A DNA stretch of 8,134 nt from Ekhidna sp. (GCA_013214445.1 JABSPG010000167.1:1-8134); one strand, 5' to 3'; positions 1 to 7,081 are shown, counted from the stretch's first letter. Notes: generated from the letters alone by a model not told the origin. Program-made: numbers and translations.

Positions 1-212
1 CCATGGGCCAGGGAGGTAGAACTGCGCTTCCAATATGGGAGAAATATATGATGAAAGTGTATGCCGATGAAGCTCTAGGATATGAGAAAGGCTACTTTGA
101 GAAACCCACTCAAGCACTTCAAACAGTCATTGATTGTGATCTTTACGAAGAAGATACTTCAGTGAGTGATACAATACAGTATGATGTCGTTGATGAAGAT
201 GACTTCATGTAA
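1..212 (+). CDS. Penicillin-binding protein 1A-type transglycosylase/transpeptidase, C-terminal end (partial)
   Basis: Only the last about 69 residues are in the window, and the reading frame is open through the left edge, so the true start lies upstream. The segment GMGQGG-type turn followed by RTALPIWEKYMMKVYADEAL matches the extreme end of the transpeptidase domain of class A PBPs, where a glycine-rich strand precedes an ALPIW..YM helix. After it comes a short acidic tail (YEEDTSVSDT to DEDDFM), common in Bacteroidota PBP1A proteins. The family polymerises and crosslinks peptidoglycan in the periplasm while anchored in the inner membrane. The catalytic residues are outside the window and cannot be checked. 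The stop codon (210-212) directly touches the uvrC start codon, so the two are probably co-transcribed. Identification rests on this short conserved end, and which class A paralogue it is remains open. Confidence 0.82.
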   Translation, partial: MGQGGRTALPIWEKYMMKVYADEALGYEKGYFEKPTQALQTVIDCDLYEEDTSVSDTIQYDVVDEDDFM

Positions 213-2012
213 ATGAAGTTCAAAAGATTTTCAAAAAAGGACTATCTAAATCTTCCAGAAGATCCTGGTGTTTATAAGTTCTTCAATAATGCAGACGAAA
301 TCATTTACGTTGGAAAAGCCAAGAATTTAAGGAAAAGAGTTTCAAGTTATTTCACAAAATCAAACAAAGATAATCGTAAGACTCTCCGTCTTGTTTCAGA
401 GATAATTGAAATTGAAATCGTCTTGGTATCCTCGGAATTCGATGCATTACTCTTAGAAAACAACCTTATAAAGGAAAACCAACCACGCTACAATATACTA
501 CTCAAGGACGACAAAAGCTTTCCAAGGATTTGTATAACAAATGATCGCTTCCCAAGGATTTATCCAACTCGCAGAATAGATCCTACCAAAGGTGAATACT
601 ACGGCCCATATACTAGCGTCAAAGCCATGAATGGCGTTCTAGATCTAATTCGTAAACTCCATAAAATCCGTACTTGCAAATACAACTTATCGGAAGAAAA
701 TATCCGAAAGAAGAAATACAAAGTTTGTCTTGAATACCACATTGGAAACTGCTTAGGACCATGCGAAGACCTCCAAACAGAGAGGGACTACATGTTGGAC
801 ATAGCAGAAGCCAAAAAAATACTAAAAGGAAAAGTTGGCATAGTAGGTAAATCCTATAAGCATAAAATGACATCCGCTGCTTTAGATCTGAAATATGAAA
901 TTGCTCAAGACTTCAAGGAAAAGCTAGAACTACTTGAAAAATTTCAATCTAAAACTCTCATTGTAAATCAAAAAATCACTGATACAGATGTATTTGCAAT
1001 GATCTCTTCAACTGACCAAAAATCTCTATTTGTCAATTACCTCCGGATTCAAAGTGGATCCATTACTAATTCAGAAACATTCGAAATCAAAAAGAGGATA
1101 GAAGAGCAAGACAAAGATATTCTTCGATTCTCCATGTTTGATATACGTCAAAAATACTCTAGTGACAATCCAAACATACTAACTAACGTAGAAGTTGAAG
1201 ATTGGGAAGGAGTGAGCATTTCGACACCAAAAATAGGAGATAAGAAGAATCTTGTAGACTTATCCTATAGAAACGCCTTATTCTTCCAAAAAGAGTTCCT
1301 CTCCAAAAAAAGCACTCAACCAAACGACGAGATCCTCAAGAATTTACAGGGTGACCTTAGGCTAAAAAATTTACCAAAACGTATTGAATGCTTCGATAAT
1401 TCGAACATCCAAGGAACAAACCCCGTTGCCTCAATGGTATGTTTTAAAAATGGAAAGCCCTCTAAATCCGACTATCGAAAATTCAACATCAAAACAGTCA
1501 CCGGACCTGACGACTTTGCATCCATGAAAGAAGTAGTTAACAGGAGGTACTCTTACTTGCAAAGAGAGAAATTACCTTATCCAGACCTGATCGTTATTGA
1601 TGGTGGCAAAGGACAACTCAATGCCGCAACCGAGGCACTAACCGAACTAGACTTGTATGGCAATATTCCTATAATCGGAATTGCCAAAAAACTCGAGGAG
1701 ATCTATTTTCCACAAGACTCGATTCCAATTTACATAAGCAAAAAATCACCATCGCTGAAACTCATCCAACAACTTAGAGACGAAGCACACAGATTTGCAA
1801 TCACCTTTCATCGTTCAAAAAGAAGCAAACAATCAACAGAATCTGCGCTAGATAAAATTAGCGGGATAGGAACCAAGACTAAGTTGCTTCTAATCAAGGA
1901 GTTCGGAAGCGTTGAAAGATTAAAGATGAGCTCTGACAAAGATCTGATCACTCTGATAGGTCATTCTAAGGCTTCCAAAATTATTCAAGCAATAAAAAAG
2001 GGAGATCTGTGA
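213..2012 (+). CDS. uvrC: UvrABC excinuclease subunit C
   Basis: This 599-residue protein is of normal length for UvrC, the nuclease that makes both incisions around a DNA lesion once UvrB is loaded. The N-terminal GIY-YIG domain (about 15-95) shows GVY at 19-21, YVG at 32-34, R40 and the metal-binding E82 in LLLENNLIK. Four cysteines (C155, C172, C180, C184) match the Fe-S-type cysteine cluster of the family. A UVR/UvrB-binding helix pair lies near 206-241. The RNase H-like second nuclease domain has D395 (FDNSN), D433/D434 (GPDDF), D463 (IVIDGGKGQL) and H526 (DEAHRFAI), covering the expected catalytic positions. Tandem helix-hairpin-helix motifs occupy about 546-599 (ISGIGTKTK). The start is the ATG immediately after the upstream PBP stop; no clear Shine-Dalgarno is visible, which suggests translational coupling. 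The last codons lie inside the opposing operon's terminator hairpin. No defect is seen. Confidence 0.98.
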   Translation: MKFKRFSKKDYLNLPEDPGVYKFFNNADEIIYVGKAKNLRKRVSSYFTKSNKDNRKTLRLVSEIIEIEIVLVSSEFDALLLENNLIKENQPRYNILLKDDKSFPRICITNDRFPRIYPTRRIDPTKGEYYGPYTSVKAMNGVLDLIRKLHKIRTCKYNLSEENIRKKKYKVCLEYHIGNCLGPCEDLQTERDYMLDIAEAKKILKGKVGIVGKSYKHKMTSAALDLKYEIAQDFKEKLELLEKFQSKTLIVNQKITDTDVFAMISSTDQKSLFVNYLRIQSGSITNSETFEIKKRIEEQDKDILRFSMFDIRQKYSSDNPNILTNVEVEDWEGVSISTPKIGDKKNLVDLSYRNALFFQKEFLSKKSTQPNDEILKNLQGDLRLKNLPKRIECFDNSNIQGTNPVASMVCFKNGKPSKSDYRKFNIKTVTGPDDFASMKEVVNRRYSYLQREKLPYPDLIVIDGGKGQLNAATEALTELDLYGNIPIIGIAKKLEEIYFPQDSIPIYISKKSPSLKLIQQLRDEAHRFAITFHRSKRSKQSTESALDKISGIGTKTKLLLIKEFGSVERLKMSSDKDLITLIGHSKASKIIQAIKKGDL

Positions 2013-2020
2013 TCTCCCTC
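1991..2020 (-). terminator. Intrinsic terminator of the gld operon, embedded in the uvrC 3' end
   Basis: Read on the minus strand, a perfect 9-bp stem (AGGGAGATC pairing with GATCTCCCT) encloses a 3-base ACA loop, and the stem is followed directly by a T run (TTTTTTATT). That is a textbook rho-independent terminator for transcription coming from the FISUMP gene, whose stop codon is about 27 bases before the stem. On the plus strand the same hairpin is not followed by a T tract, so it should act mainly in one direction. The A tract and left arm encode the last residues of UvrC (IKKGDL), and the uvrC stop TGA (2010-2012) begins in the loop and ends in the right arm. Confidence 0.85.
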
Positions 2021-2046
2021 CCTTGATAGTACTTCCATTGCTATCC

Positions 2047-2631
2047 CTAATAGTCTTTAATACAACGACAGCTGTTTCTGTGCCAGTTACCAATTGGACT
2101 ATGAAAAACCTCCTTCGACCCTTTTTGAACAACGACAAGACCTGATGTATTTTCCGATTTCTTTTCAGCATCCCAGTAATTTCCACTAATTCCAATTTGC
2201 TTAAAAACTCTCCCAGGATCACCGAATCCAGCAAGAGTTAGATTCAGTCCGCTTTCACCTCCTGGCTGTAGTGCCAGACCCGCGTTCTCCATACCTCCAT
2301 ATGTCATAAACAAAAGTTCCCATTCCCCTAGAGTGGGTACATGCCAACCATCTGGACATGCGGCTTTTGCCGCTTCAAATGTGTACAACTTCCCATAAGC
2401 TTCACAATATGCAGGTTCGTTCTTGTAGCAGAAAGAATCAGGCACTTCATAGTTTAAATTTTCTGCCATCCAAGTCCTTTTTATAGTAACACCACCCTCT
2501 AATTCTATATCAACAGTCACAATCTTGTAAGTCTTCCCATCACGGGGATCCTTCAGTTCACCAACCTCTTGTGCCACAGCAACTAAACTAAAACACAACA
2601 GTAACACAGAAACAACGTTTTTAATATTCAT
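2047..2631 (-). CDS. Secreted FISUMP-domain protein (Fib_succ_major family), in the T9SS operon
   Basis: This 194-residue protein has an N-terminal signal peptide (MNIKNVVSVLLLCFSLVAVA, likely cut before Q21). Nearly all of the mature part is one FISUMP domain (about 27-193). Recognisable motifs in order are DPRDGKTYK, the TWMAENLNY box (about 53-61), CYKNEPAYCEAYGKLYTFEAA (68-88, split here as C68 and C76 with the YGKLYTF segment), CPDGWHVPTLGEWELL (92-107) and the closing CRCIKDY (188-194). C68, C76, C92, C188 and C190 may form disulfides. An in-frame ATG at 2682 is less likely because it overlaps gldN and would put 17 polar residues ahead of the signal peptide. The gene starts 25 bases after the gldN stop and is the last before the terminator, so it should be co-transcribed with the motor genes. 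It has no C-terminal T9SS sorting domain beyond the FISUMP fold. The domain's molecular function is not established; an accessory role at the GldK/GldN ring is only inference from position. Confidence 0.85.
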   Translation of the reverse strand: MNIKNVVSVLLLCFSLVAVAQEVGELKDPRDGKTYKIVTVDIELEGGVTIKRTWMAENLNYEVPDSFCYKNEPAYCEAYGKLYTFEAAKAACPDGWHVPTLGEWELLFMTYGGMENAGLALQPGGESGLNLTLAGFGDPGRVFKQIGISGNYWDAEKKSENTSGLVVVQKGSKEVFHSPIGNWHRNSCRCIKDY

Positions 2632-2656
2632 TCTCAATTGATTAGGATAGGTTATT

Positions 2657-3520
2657 TTAATACTCCCAGAGTTCAGATTCATATTCCATCAAATCATACT
2701 CATATTTCTGCTGGATTATGACAGCCTTCATTGGATCACTTGCCATCTCATCTGCATACAACTGGCGTATATCTTCGTCCTGAGCATTTGAGATTTTTAT
2801 TATTGGAGCACTAAACAATCTCAGCTCAAAAGCATCACTCATATTCATGTGAGCTCCAGGGTTCTGATTATTATAATAAATCGATTTTTCAGCATAGGGA
2901 CCTCTAAAGAGAGCGACTACATCATCATACCTAAAATGGGCTACAGTTTTCTCAAAACCTGCAGGATTATATGTTGAACCTGCCTCTCGTGGTAGAGCTA
3001 ATGAGATAGTACGAATGTAAGTGTACATCCGTGATCTATTTCTATCAAATATTACATCTTCCTTCAAGTAAAGGACAGAAAACAAATCAGCTGGTATCTC
3101 TTCCTGTCTTGGAGCTTCGTCAGTCGTTTCCTCCACAGCTTCACTATCATCACCATCCCCAAAAGAATCAAAGCCACCAGAACTAAAACCTCCACCTCCG
3201 ACAAAAGGATTTTGTTCTCTTTCAACTGATATATTTGATGTAAAGATGATATCAGGCATAAAATTGATGCAAGAATCCGATCTGTAAGGAGTGAGTAACC
3301 CTTCATCAACTGCCTCAACTAACAATTTAGATATTTCGCCATTCAATGAGAAAAAAGGCTTGTTTTGCTTTTCTTTCAAATTGAGTCTGCGCCAAACCGA
3401 CTTCTTAAACATTATTTGTGTTTTATTAACCTCAGGTTTGACAAGGGGAGCTAGCTCTTCCTGCCCATATAAGCAAGGTACTAATAAACACATCAATAGT
3501 AAACAACCAATTTTTCTCAT
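2657..3520 (-). CDS. gldN: T9SS/gliding motility ring protein GldN (PorN)
   Basis: This 287-residue protein has a Sec signal peptide (residues 1-19, MRKIGCLLLMCLLVPCLYG) and no lipobox at the cleavage site. The family signature appears as KKSVWRRLNLKEKQNKPFF (39-57), an EISKLLVEAVDEGLLTPYR segment (62-80), and LYLKEDVIFDRNRSRMYTYIR (150-170, listed here as a region), which corresponds to the GldN core strand that normally reads like IKEDWFFD..RS. The C-terminal part (about 195-255) keeps the family pattern ending in ELRLFSAPIIKISN. GldN is periplasmic and, with the lipoprotein GldK, forms the large ring under the outer membrane that GldM contacts. An unusual Gly/Ser-rich then acidic stretch at about 107-141 interrupts the middle. 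The start is the ATG at 3518-3520, 21 bases after the gldM stop, chosen because the signal peptide begins there. Length is close to that of known GldN proteins. Confidence 0.93.
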   Translation of the reverse strand: MRKIGCLLLMCLLVPCLYGQEELAPLVKPEVNKTQIMFKKSVWRRLNLKEKQNKPFFSLNGEISKLLVEAVDEGLLTPYRSDSCINFMPDIIFTSNISVEREQNPFVGGGGFSSGGFDSFGDGDDSEAVEETTDEAPRQEEIPADLFSVLYLKEDVIFDRNRSRMYTYIRTISLALPREAGSTYNPAGFEKTVAHFRYDDVVALFRGPYAEKSIYYNNQNPGAHMNMSDAFELRLFSAPIIKISNAQDEDIRQLYADEMASDPMKAVIIQQKYEYDLMEYESELWEY

Positions 3521-3541
3521 AACAATGTTTTAACTACGCAC

Positions 3542-5173
3542 TTACTTCAATGACAAGTTGATAAAGCGGGTGAACTTTTTAAAATCCTCAACCTGCTTTC
3601 TGAAATTTTGTCTTTGTACTTTCTTTATCTCTATCACTAGTTGATCACCCTTTCTTCCTTTCATTCCCCTAAGATTTATCTTTTCACCAGTTCTTTGAGA
3701 ACCCCTACCTAAGCCACCACTAACTAATGTCACTTCAGCCTCCGCTATCCTAAATTTTGCATCATTTGGTAAAAACTGAGCAAAACTCTCGTCAGGAATA
3801 GCCCTAAGAAAAAGCTCTGGTTCTCTAGAAGAAATTCCCTCTTTCATGTTTACCTCGCCACCACTAGTGAAGACTTTGATGTCTGGCGCTGGGATGCCCC
3901 TTACACCAAACTCTCTTGTCCCAATCACATTACCATTAGAAGAAACTGTTAGTGTAAGTTTCTTTCCTCTAGGAACCAAGGTCACTTGACCAGTCTGCGA
4001 ACCCTTAATCGCATCTCCTCCCTGAGCAGTGAAGTTAGGATTGTAAGAGGTTCCCAATGCTGGAACCTGAACATCTAAAGCATTTCCACAATTATAATAA
4101 AGTGCATTAACTGATTGCGATTGAATCTGAATTACAGGCCTCACCACATAATAATCAATGGTATCGATAAAAGTTGTATCCGTTCCACCACCTTGCGGAA
4201 CCTTAATTGAGGCAATAATCTGCTTCTTAGCATTTCCTTCCTTGTCGTAATTACCCGGACTTGCAGTAAACTCTACTTTTCCTACACCTCCCACCACCGG
4301 GGCATCAGTACCATTGTAAGTCATGACAAGCTTATCATTTAGACCAGAAGCTGAGGCCGCAATAAACATATCTGCCTTATACTTTGTCCCAGCAGCGACG
4401 TATCTAGATTCCGGCATAATAACAGGCTTGATCTGATCAAAAGTGATATCTTTTAGTCCAACCCTTCTAACTAGGAAATCGAGAGCTGAAGTCTCAAATG
4501 AAAGAACGTTTGCCTGAAATTCACTGACTGTAGCAAGCGCCGCATGTGTCGGAGATCCATCGAATGCAAGTTGCGACCATTTCTTACCCTTCTGATTTTC
4601 ATCTTTACTATATATTGGATCTTCTTCTGCATCAAGAGCTATCTTATGGTATTGTTTCAATTTCTGATCATCCGCTCCGTTCTTCTTTAGGAGGGCCTGA
4701 ATCTCTTCAGCATATCCATTTAAAAGTTCCTTCATATTCTCCCCATGTCCTTCTCCATTTTCCTCAACGGGCATCATATAATTACCAACCTTATCATAAT
4801 CAGTTTTACCCATGATGAACCTTTTGTCACCTTCATGCCCTTCCAGAAATCCCCCAGTAATCTCAACGAAAGTGTCTTTATACACTTCCATGTCAGCTAG
4901 AAGTTGAAGCGTCTTTGCCCTCAAAGCTTCAGCATCTGCCACCACCTTCAAATCATCTGTCCTGTTACCCTTATCTTTAGCAGCAGATTTCATGCCAGCT
5001 ATAGTTCTCGCATTTCGCTCAGAAGTCTCAGCATTTGCGCGCTCTAAACTCTCATTGATGAATGCAAACTTGTCTAGAACTGTCGAACTGACATTTAGTG
5101 CAAGTAAAGCCGTAAGCACCAAATACATCATCCCAACCATTTTCTGCCGTCCTGTTTCTTTTCCTCCTGCCAT
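3542..5173 (-). CDS. gldM: T9SS/gliding motor protein GldM (PorM)
   Basis: This 543-residue protein begins with the diagnostic GldM N-terminus MAGGKETGRQKMVGMMYLVL, followed by a single membrane helix (about 12-30) and a long periplasmic part. R9 lies just before the helix, at the position reported as functionally important in GldM. By comparison with known GldM/PorM structures, four periplasmic domains are expected: a helical first domain (about 35-240), then beta domains at roughly 245-340 (starting TFDQIKPVIMPESRYVAAG), 342-428 (with ALYYNCGNALDVQVP) and 430-543. The junction GVRGIPAPDIKVF (423-435) fits the D3-D4 hinge. GldM dimers join five GldL subunits in the inner membrane and carry motion across the periplasm to the GldK/GldN ring. 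The start at 5173 is supported by the conserved N-terminus and by an AAAGG-like Shine-Dalgarno 8-10 bases upstream, unusually good for this phylum. It lies 23 bases after gldL. It is slightly longer than the roughly 515 residues usual for the family. Confidence 0.97.
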   Translation of the reverse strand: MAGGKETGRQKMVGMMYLVLTALLALNVSSTVLDKFAFINESLERANAETSERNARTIAGMKSAAKDKGNRTDDLKVVADAEALRAKTLQLLADMEVYKDTFVEITGGFLEGHEGDKRFIMGKTDYDKVGNYMMPVEENGEGHGENMKELLNGYAEEIQALLKKNGADDQKLKQYHKIALDAEEDPIYSKDENQKGKKWSQLAFDGSPTHAALATVSEFQANVLSFETSALDFLVRRVGLKDITFDQIKPVIMPESRYVAAGTKYKADMFIAASASGLNDKLVMTYNGTDAPVVGGVGKVEFTASPGNYDKEGNAKKQIIASIKVPQGGGTDTTFIDTIDYYVVRPVIQIQSQSVNALYYNCGNALDVQVPALGTSYNPNFTAQGGDAIKGSQTGQVTLVPRGKKLTLTVSSNGNVIGTREFGVRGIPAPDIKVFTSGGEVNMKEGISSREPELFLRAIPDESFAQFLPNDAKFRIAEAEVTLVSGGLGRGSQRTGEKINLRGMKGRKGDQLVIEIKKVQRQNFRKQVEDFKKFTRFINLSLK

Positions 5174-5196
5174 AATATTTTTCCTTTAGGGGGTTT

Positions 5197-6006
5197 TTAT
5201 TGATTTCCTCTCATTGCGGTAAGCATGTTACCATACACCTTGTTAAGAGCAGTAATGTTGGATGTCAACTTATTCAATTCAGCTTGAAATGCTGTCGTTT
5301 CCTTCCCAGCATCAGCCATGCTTTCAAGAGCTCCACTAATATTGGAATAGAACTTATTTAGGGCTTTTGTATGGCTCTGAGCATCTTTCAATTCCATTTC
5401 ATAAACAGCGTTCAGTGCACCTAAACTCTTTGTAACATTTTGTACCTGTGACTGATACTGCTTAGTGTCCTTAGTTGCATCGGCCATACCCGCCATAGCT
5501 TGCATCGTTGAAGCATATGACTTGTTCATTTCTTGCAAAGAACCAGAAGCCTTCTTAACATTTGTCGCATAATCATTTGTTGCAACAGCAGCATTGCTAA
5601 GATTTGACATATTTTTAGCAGACTCAGCCATATTCTTCATGCCTGCGCCTAAGCTTTTTATTAAATCAGGACCGACTTTAGCATCTGCCAACATCTTGTC
5701 TAGTTGAACTGAAGCTCCAGCAGCCTGAGGGACAGCTTTCTTAGGTGTGGCAACGGGACCGTCATAATCATCCGCTAATTCAGGATAAACCTTAGCCCAA
5801 TCTGGTTCAGCATGCTTCGGTTCAAAAGCACTTAAAAAGAAAATTATTGCCTCAGTAGTAAGACCAACTGCAAGCATTGCTCCTGCTCCAGGTAAGTGCA
5901 GAATTTTAAACATTGCTCCTACAATTACAATAGCAGCACCAATTCCATAGACCTTAGGCATAATGGTGGAGAACAATATCTCCTGAAATCCGCCTTTTTT
6001 ACTCAT
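5197..6006 (-). CDS. gldL: T9SS/gliding motor protein GldL (PorL)
   Basis: This 269-residue inner-membrane protein has two N-terminal membrane helices (about 16-36 and 41-61), then a cytoplasmic linker and a long predicted coiled-coil tail. The sequence KVYGIGAAIVIVGAMFKILH and the second helix with GLTTEAIIFFLSAFEP are typical of GldL. Residues aligning with those linked to proton-driven motor function are all present: Y20, K34, H37, E52 in the second helix and E62 at its end. With GldM it forms the 5:2 rotary motor powered by the proton motive force. The loop between the helices appears about four residues shorter than I recall for Flavobacterium johnsoniae GldL. The C-terminal third contains a tandem duplication (residues 160-215 and 216-269) built on an [LM]N..Y motif. 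The start ATG at 6004-6006 is 40 bases after the gldK stop; no clear Shine-Dalgarno is visible. Confidence 0.96.
   Translation of the reverse strand: MSKKGGFQEILFSTIMPKVYGIGAAIVIVGAMFKILHLPGAGAMLAVGLTTEAIIFFLSAFEPKHAEPDWAKVYPELADDYDGPVATPKKAVPQAAGASVQLDKMLADAKVGPDLIKSLGAGMKNMAESAKNMSNLSNAAVATNDYATNVKKASGSLQEMNKSYASTMQAMAGMADATKDTKQYQSQVQNVTKSLGALNAVYEMELKDAQSHTKALNKFYSNISGALESMADAGKETTAFQAELNKLTSNITALNKVYGNMLTAMRGNQ
5200..5529 (-). repeat. Tandem 56-residue repeat in the GldL cytoplasmic tail
   Basis: Residues 160-215 and 216-269 of GldL align without gaps. Both start with [LM]NK.Y, carry MADA at offset 14 (174-177 and 230-233), K..T with a following aromatic-Q pair, and an ALN.VY motif at offset 37 (197-202 and 253-258). 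By eye about 18 of 54 aligned positions are identical, with many conservative changes. The [LM]N..Y motif thus occurs four times, at 160, 198, 216 and 254, with spacings 38, 18 and 38. The repeat is in the protein and is too diverged to be an obvious DNA repeat. It is part of the gldL coding sequence. Confidence 0.7.
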
Positions 6007-6046
6007 TGTGATAATATTTAGGTTAGTAAATTATTCTTTTGTTTAA

Positions 6047-7081
6047 TTAAAATTCATATCCAGAAGATCTACCGAGATATGTCATAGCACATCTAAATCC
6101 AATAGATGCTCTTGTAGTATCCTGATGCTCATATGACCGAGTCCCTGTTTCCAAATAATATGCAATATCTTTCCAAGAACCTCCTCTGATTACTTTATAA
6201 GGTACATTATCATCAAAATATGTGGGATTCAAATCCCAAGTCAACGGCATTGCAGATGGATTATAGGCATCCGCACACCATTCAGCAACATTACCTGCCA
6301 TGTCGTAAAGGCCATACTCATTTGCAAAGTACGTTCCTATTGGAGAAGTGTAAGCGTAACCATCATCAAAATAGTTTCCTCTGCCAGGCTTGAAATTAGC
6401 CAGAAGACATCCTTTTGCGTTTCTAACGTAAGGGTTACCCCACGGATATTTCGCCATATCCCTTCCTCCCCTTGAAGCATACTCCCACTCTGCTTCGGAG
6501 GGTAATCTGAAATTTGGCATCACAGGTAGACCTACACTTACTCTATACTCATTCATATATTGAGTTCTCCATTCACTAAAATATTTGGCAGCATTCCAAT
6601 CAACTCCTACTACAGGATAGTCATCAAAAGCAGGATGAGACCAATAATAAACAACTAATGGGTCTCCCATGTGGTGTGTGTAATCTCTTGTCCAAACAGT
6701 TGTATCAGGCAAAAGATCAGCTATCGAGTAACCAGTGGGGAGATCAATCTCAGAACTTTCCTGAATGTTTTGAGTGAACTGCCTGTATTCATTGTTAGTT
6801 ACTTCAGTGTCATCCATGAAGAACGCACCAATAGTTACCTGTTTATTAAAATTAATTTGAGTCGCAGCTACATCTTCATCTGCCTGACCCATATGAAACG
6901 TACCCGAAGGGACAGAAACCATGCCAAAAGGCCTAGTCATTTCCCAACCAAGTCTATCAGGGGCCCCTATCAGCTCTCCCCTGTCGCCTTGATCTCCACC
7001 AAATAGTCCACATCCTGACAGAACTACAGCGCAGCACAAGACAACACAATTTGAAATTGTTAAAACACGCATTTTATTCAT
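6047..7081 (-). CDS. gldK: T9SS/gliding motility lipoprotein GldK (PorK), FGE-sulfatase-like
   Basis: From the chosen start this is a 344-residue lipoprotein: signal peptide MNKMRVLTISNCVVLCCAVV, lipobox LSGC with C24 as the lipidated cysteine. The rest is a formylglycine-generating-enzyme (FGE/SUMF1)-like fold: MVSVPSGTFHMGQ (54-66), DTEVTNNEY (91-99), PVVGVDWNAAKYFSEW (156-171), FRLPSEAEWEYASRGG (191-206), NEYGLYDMAGNVAEWCADAY (254-273), KVIRGGSW (296-303) and GFRCAM (328-333). The paired catalytic cysteines of true FGE after RGGS are replaced (about D305 and L310), consistent with a structural role. GldK sits on the periplasmic face of the outer membrane and forms a ring with GldN that the GldM shaft contacts. 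A longer frame opens at 7120, but the ATG at 7079-7081 is preferred: it is preceded by AAAGGTG about 3-9 bases upstream and gives a normal signal peptide. The ATG at 7072 is also possible. First gene after a 145-base spacer. Confidence 0.95.
   Translation of the reverse strand: MNKMRVLTISNCVVLCCAVVLSGCGLFGGDQGDRGELIGAPDRLGWEMTRPFGMVSVPSGTFHMGQADEDVAATQINFNKQVTIGAFFMDDTEVTNNEYRQFTQNIQESSEIDLPTGYSIADLLPDTTVWTRDYTHHMGDPLVVYYWSHPAFDDYPVVGVDWNAAKYFSEWRTQYMNEYRVSVGLPVMPNFRLPSEAEWEYASRGGRDMAKYPWGNPYVRNAKGCLLANFKPGRGNYFDDGYAYTSPIGTYFANEYGLYDMAGNVAEWCADAYNPSAMPLTWDLNPTYFDDNVPYKVIRGGSWKDIAYYLETGTRSYEHQDTTRASIGFRCAMTYLGRSSGYEF

Noticed and set aside
2632..2682. Upstream in-frame ATG extending the FISUMP protein by 17 residues and overlapping gldN
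   Set aside because: The extension is polar and would precede a complete signal peptide that begins at the 2631 ATG; no ribosome site supports it.
4546..4815. Plus-strand open frame opposite gldM
   Set aside because: It lies wholly within the well-conserved gldM in another frame, resembles no family I know and has no ribosome site; the same holds for the other frames opposite uvrC, gldN, gldK and porP.
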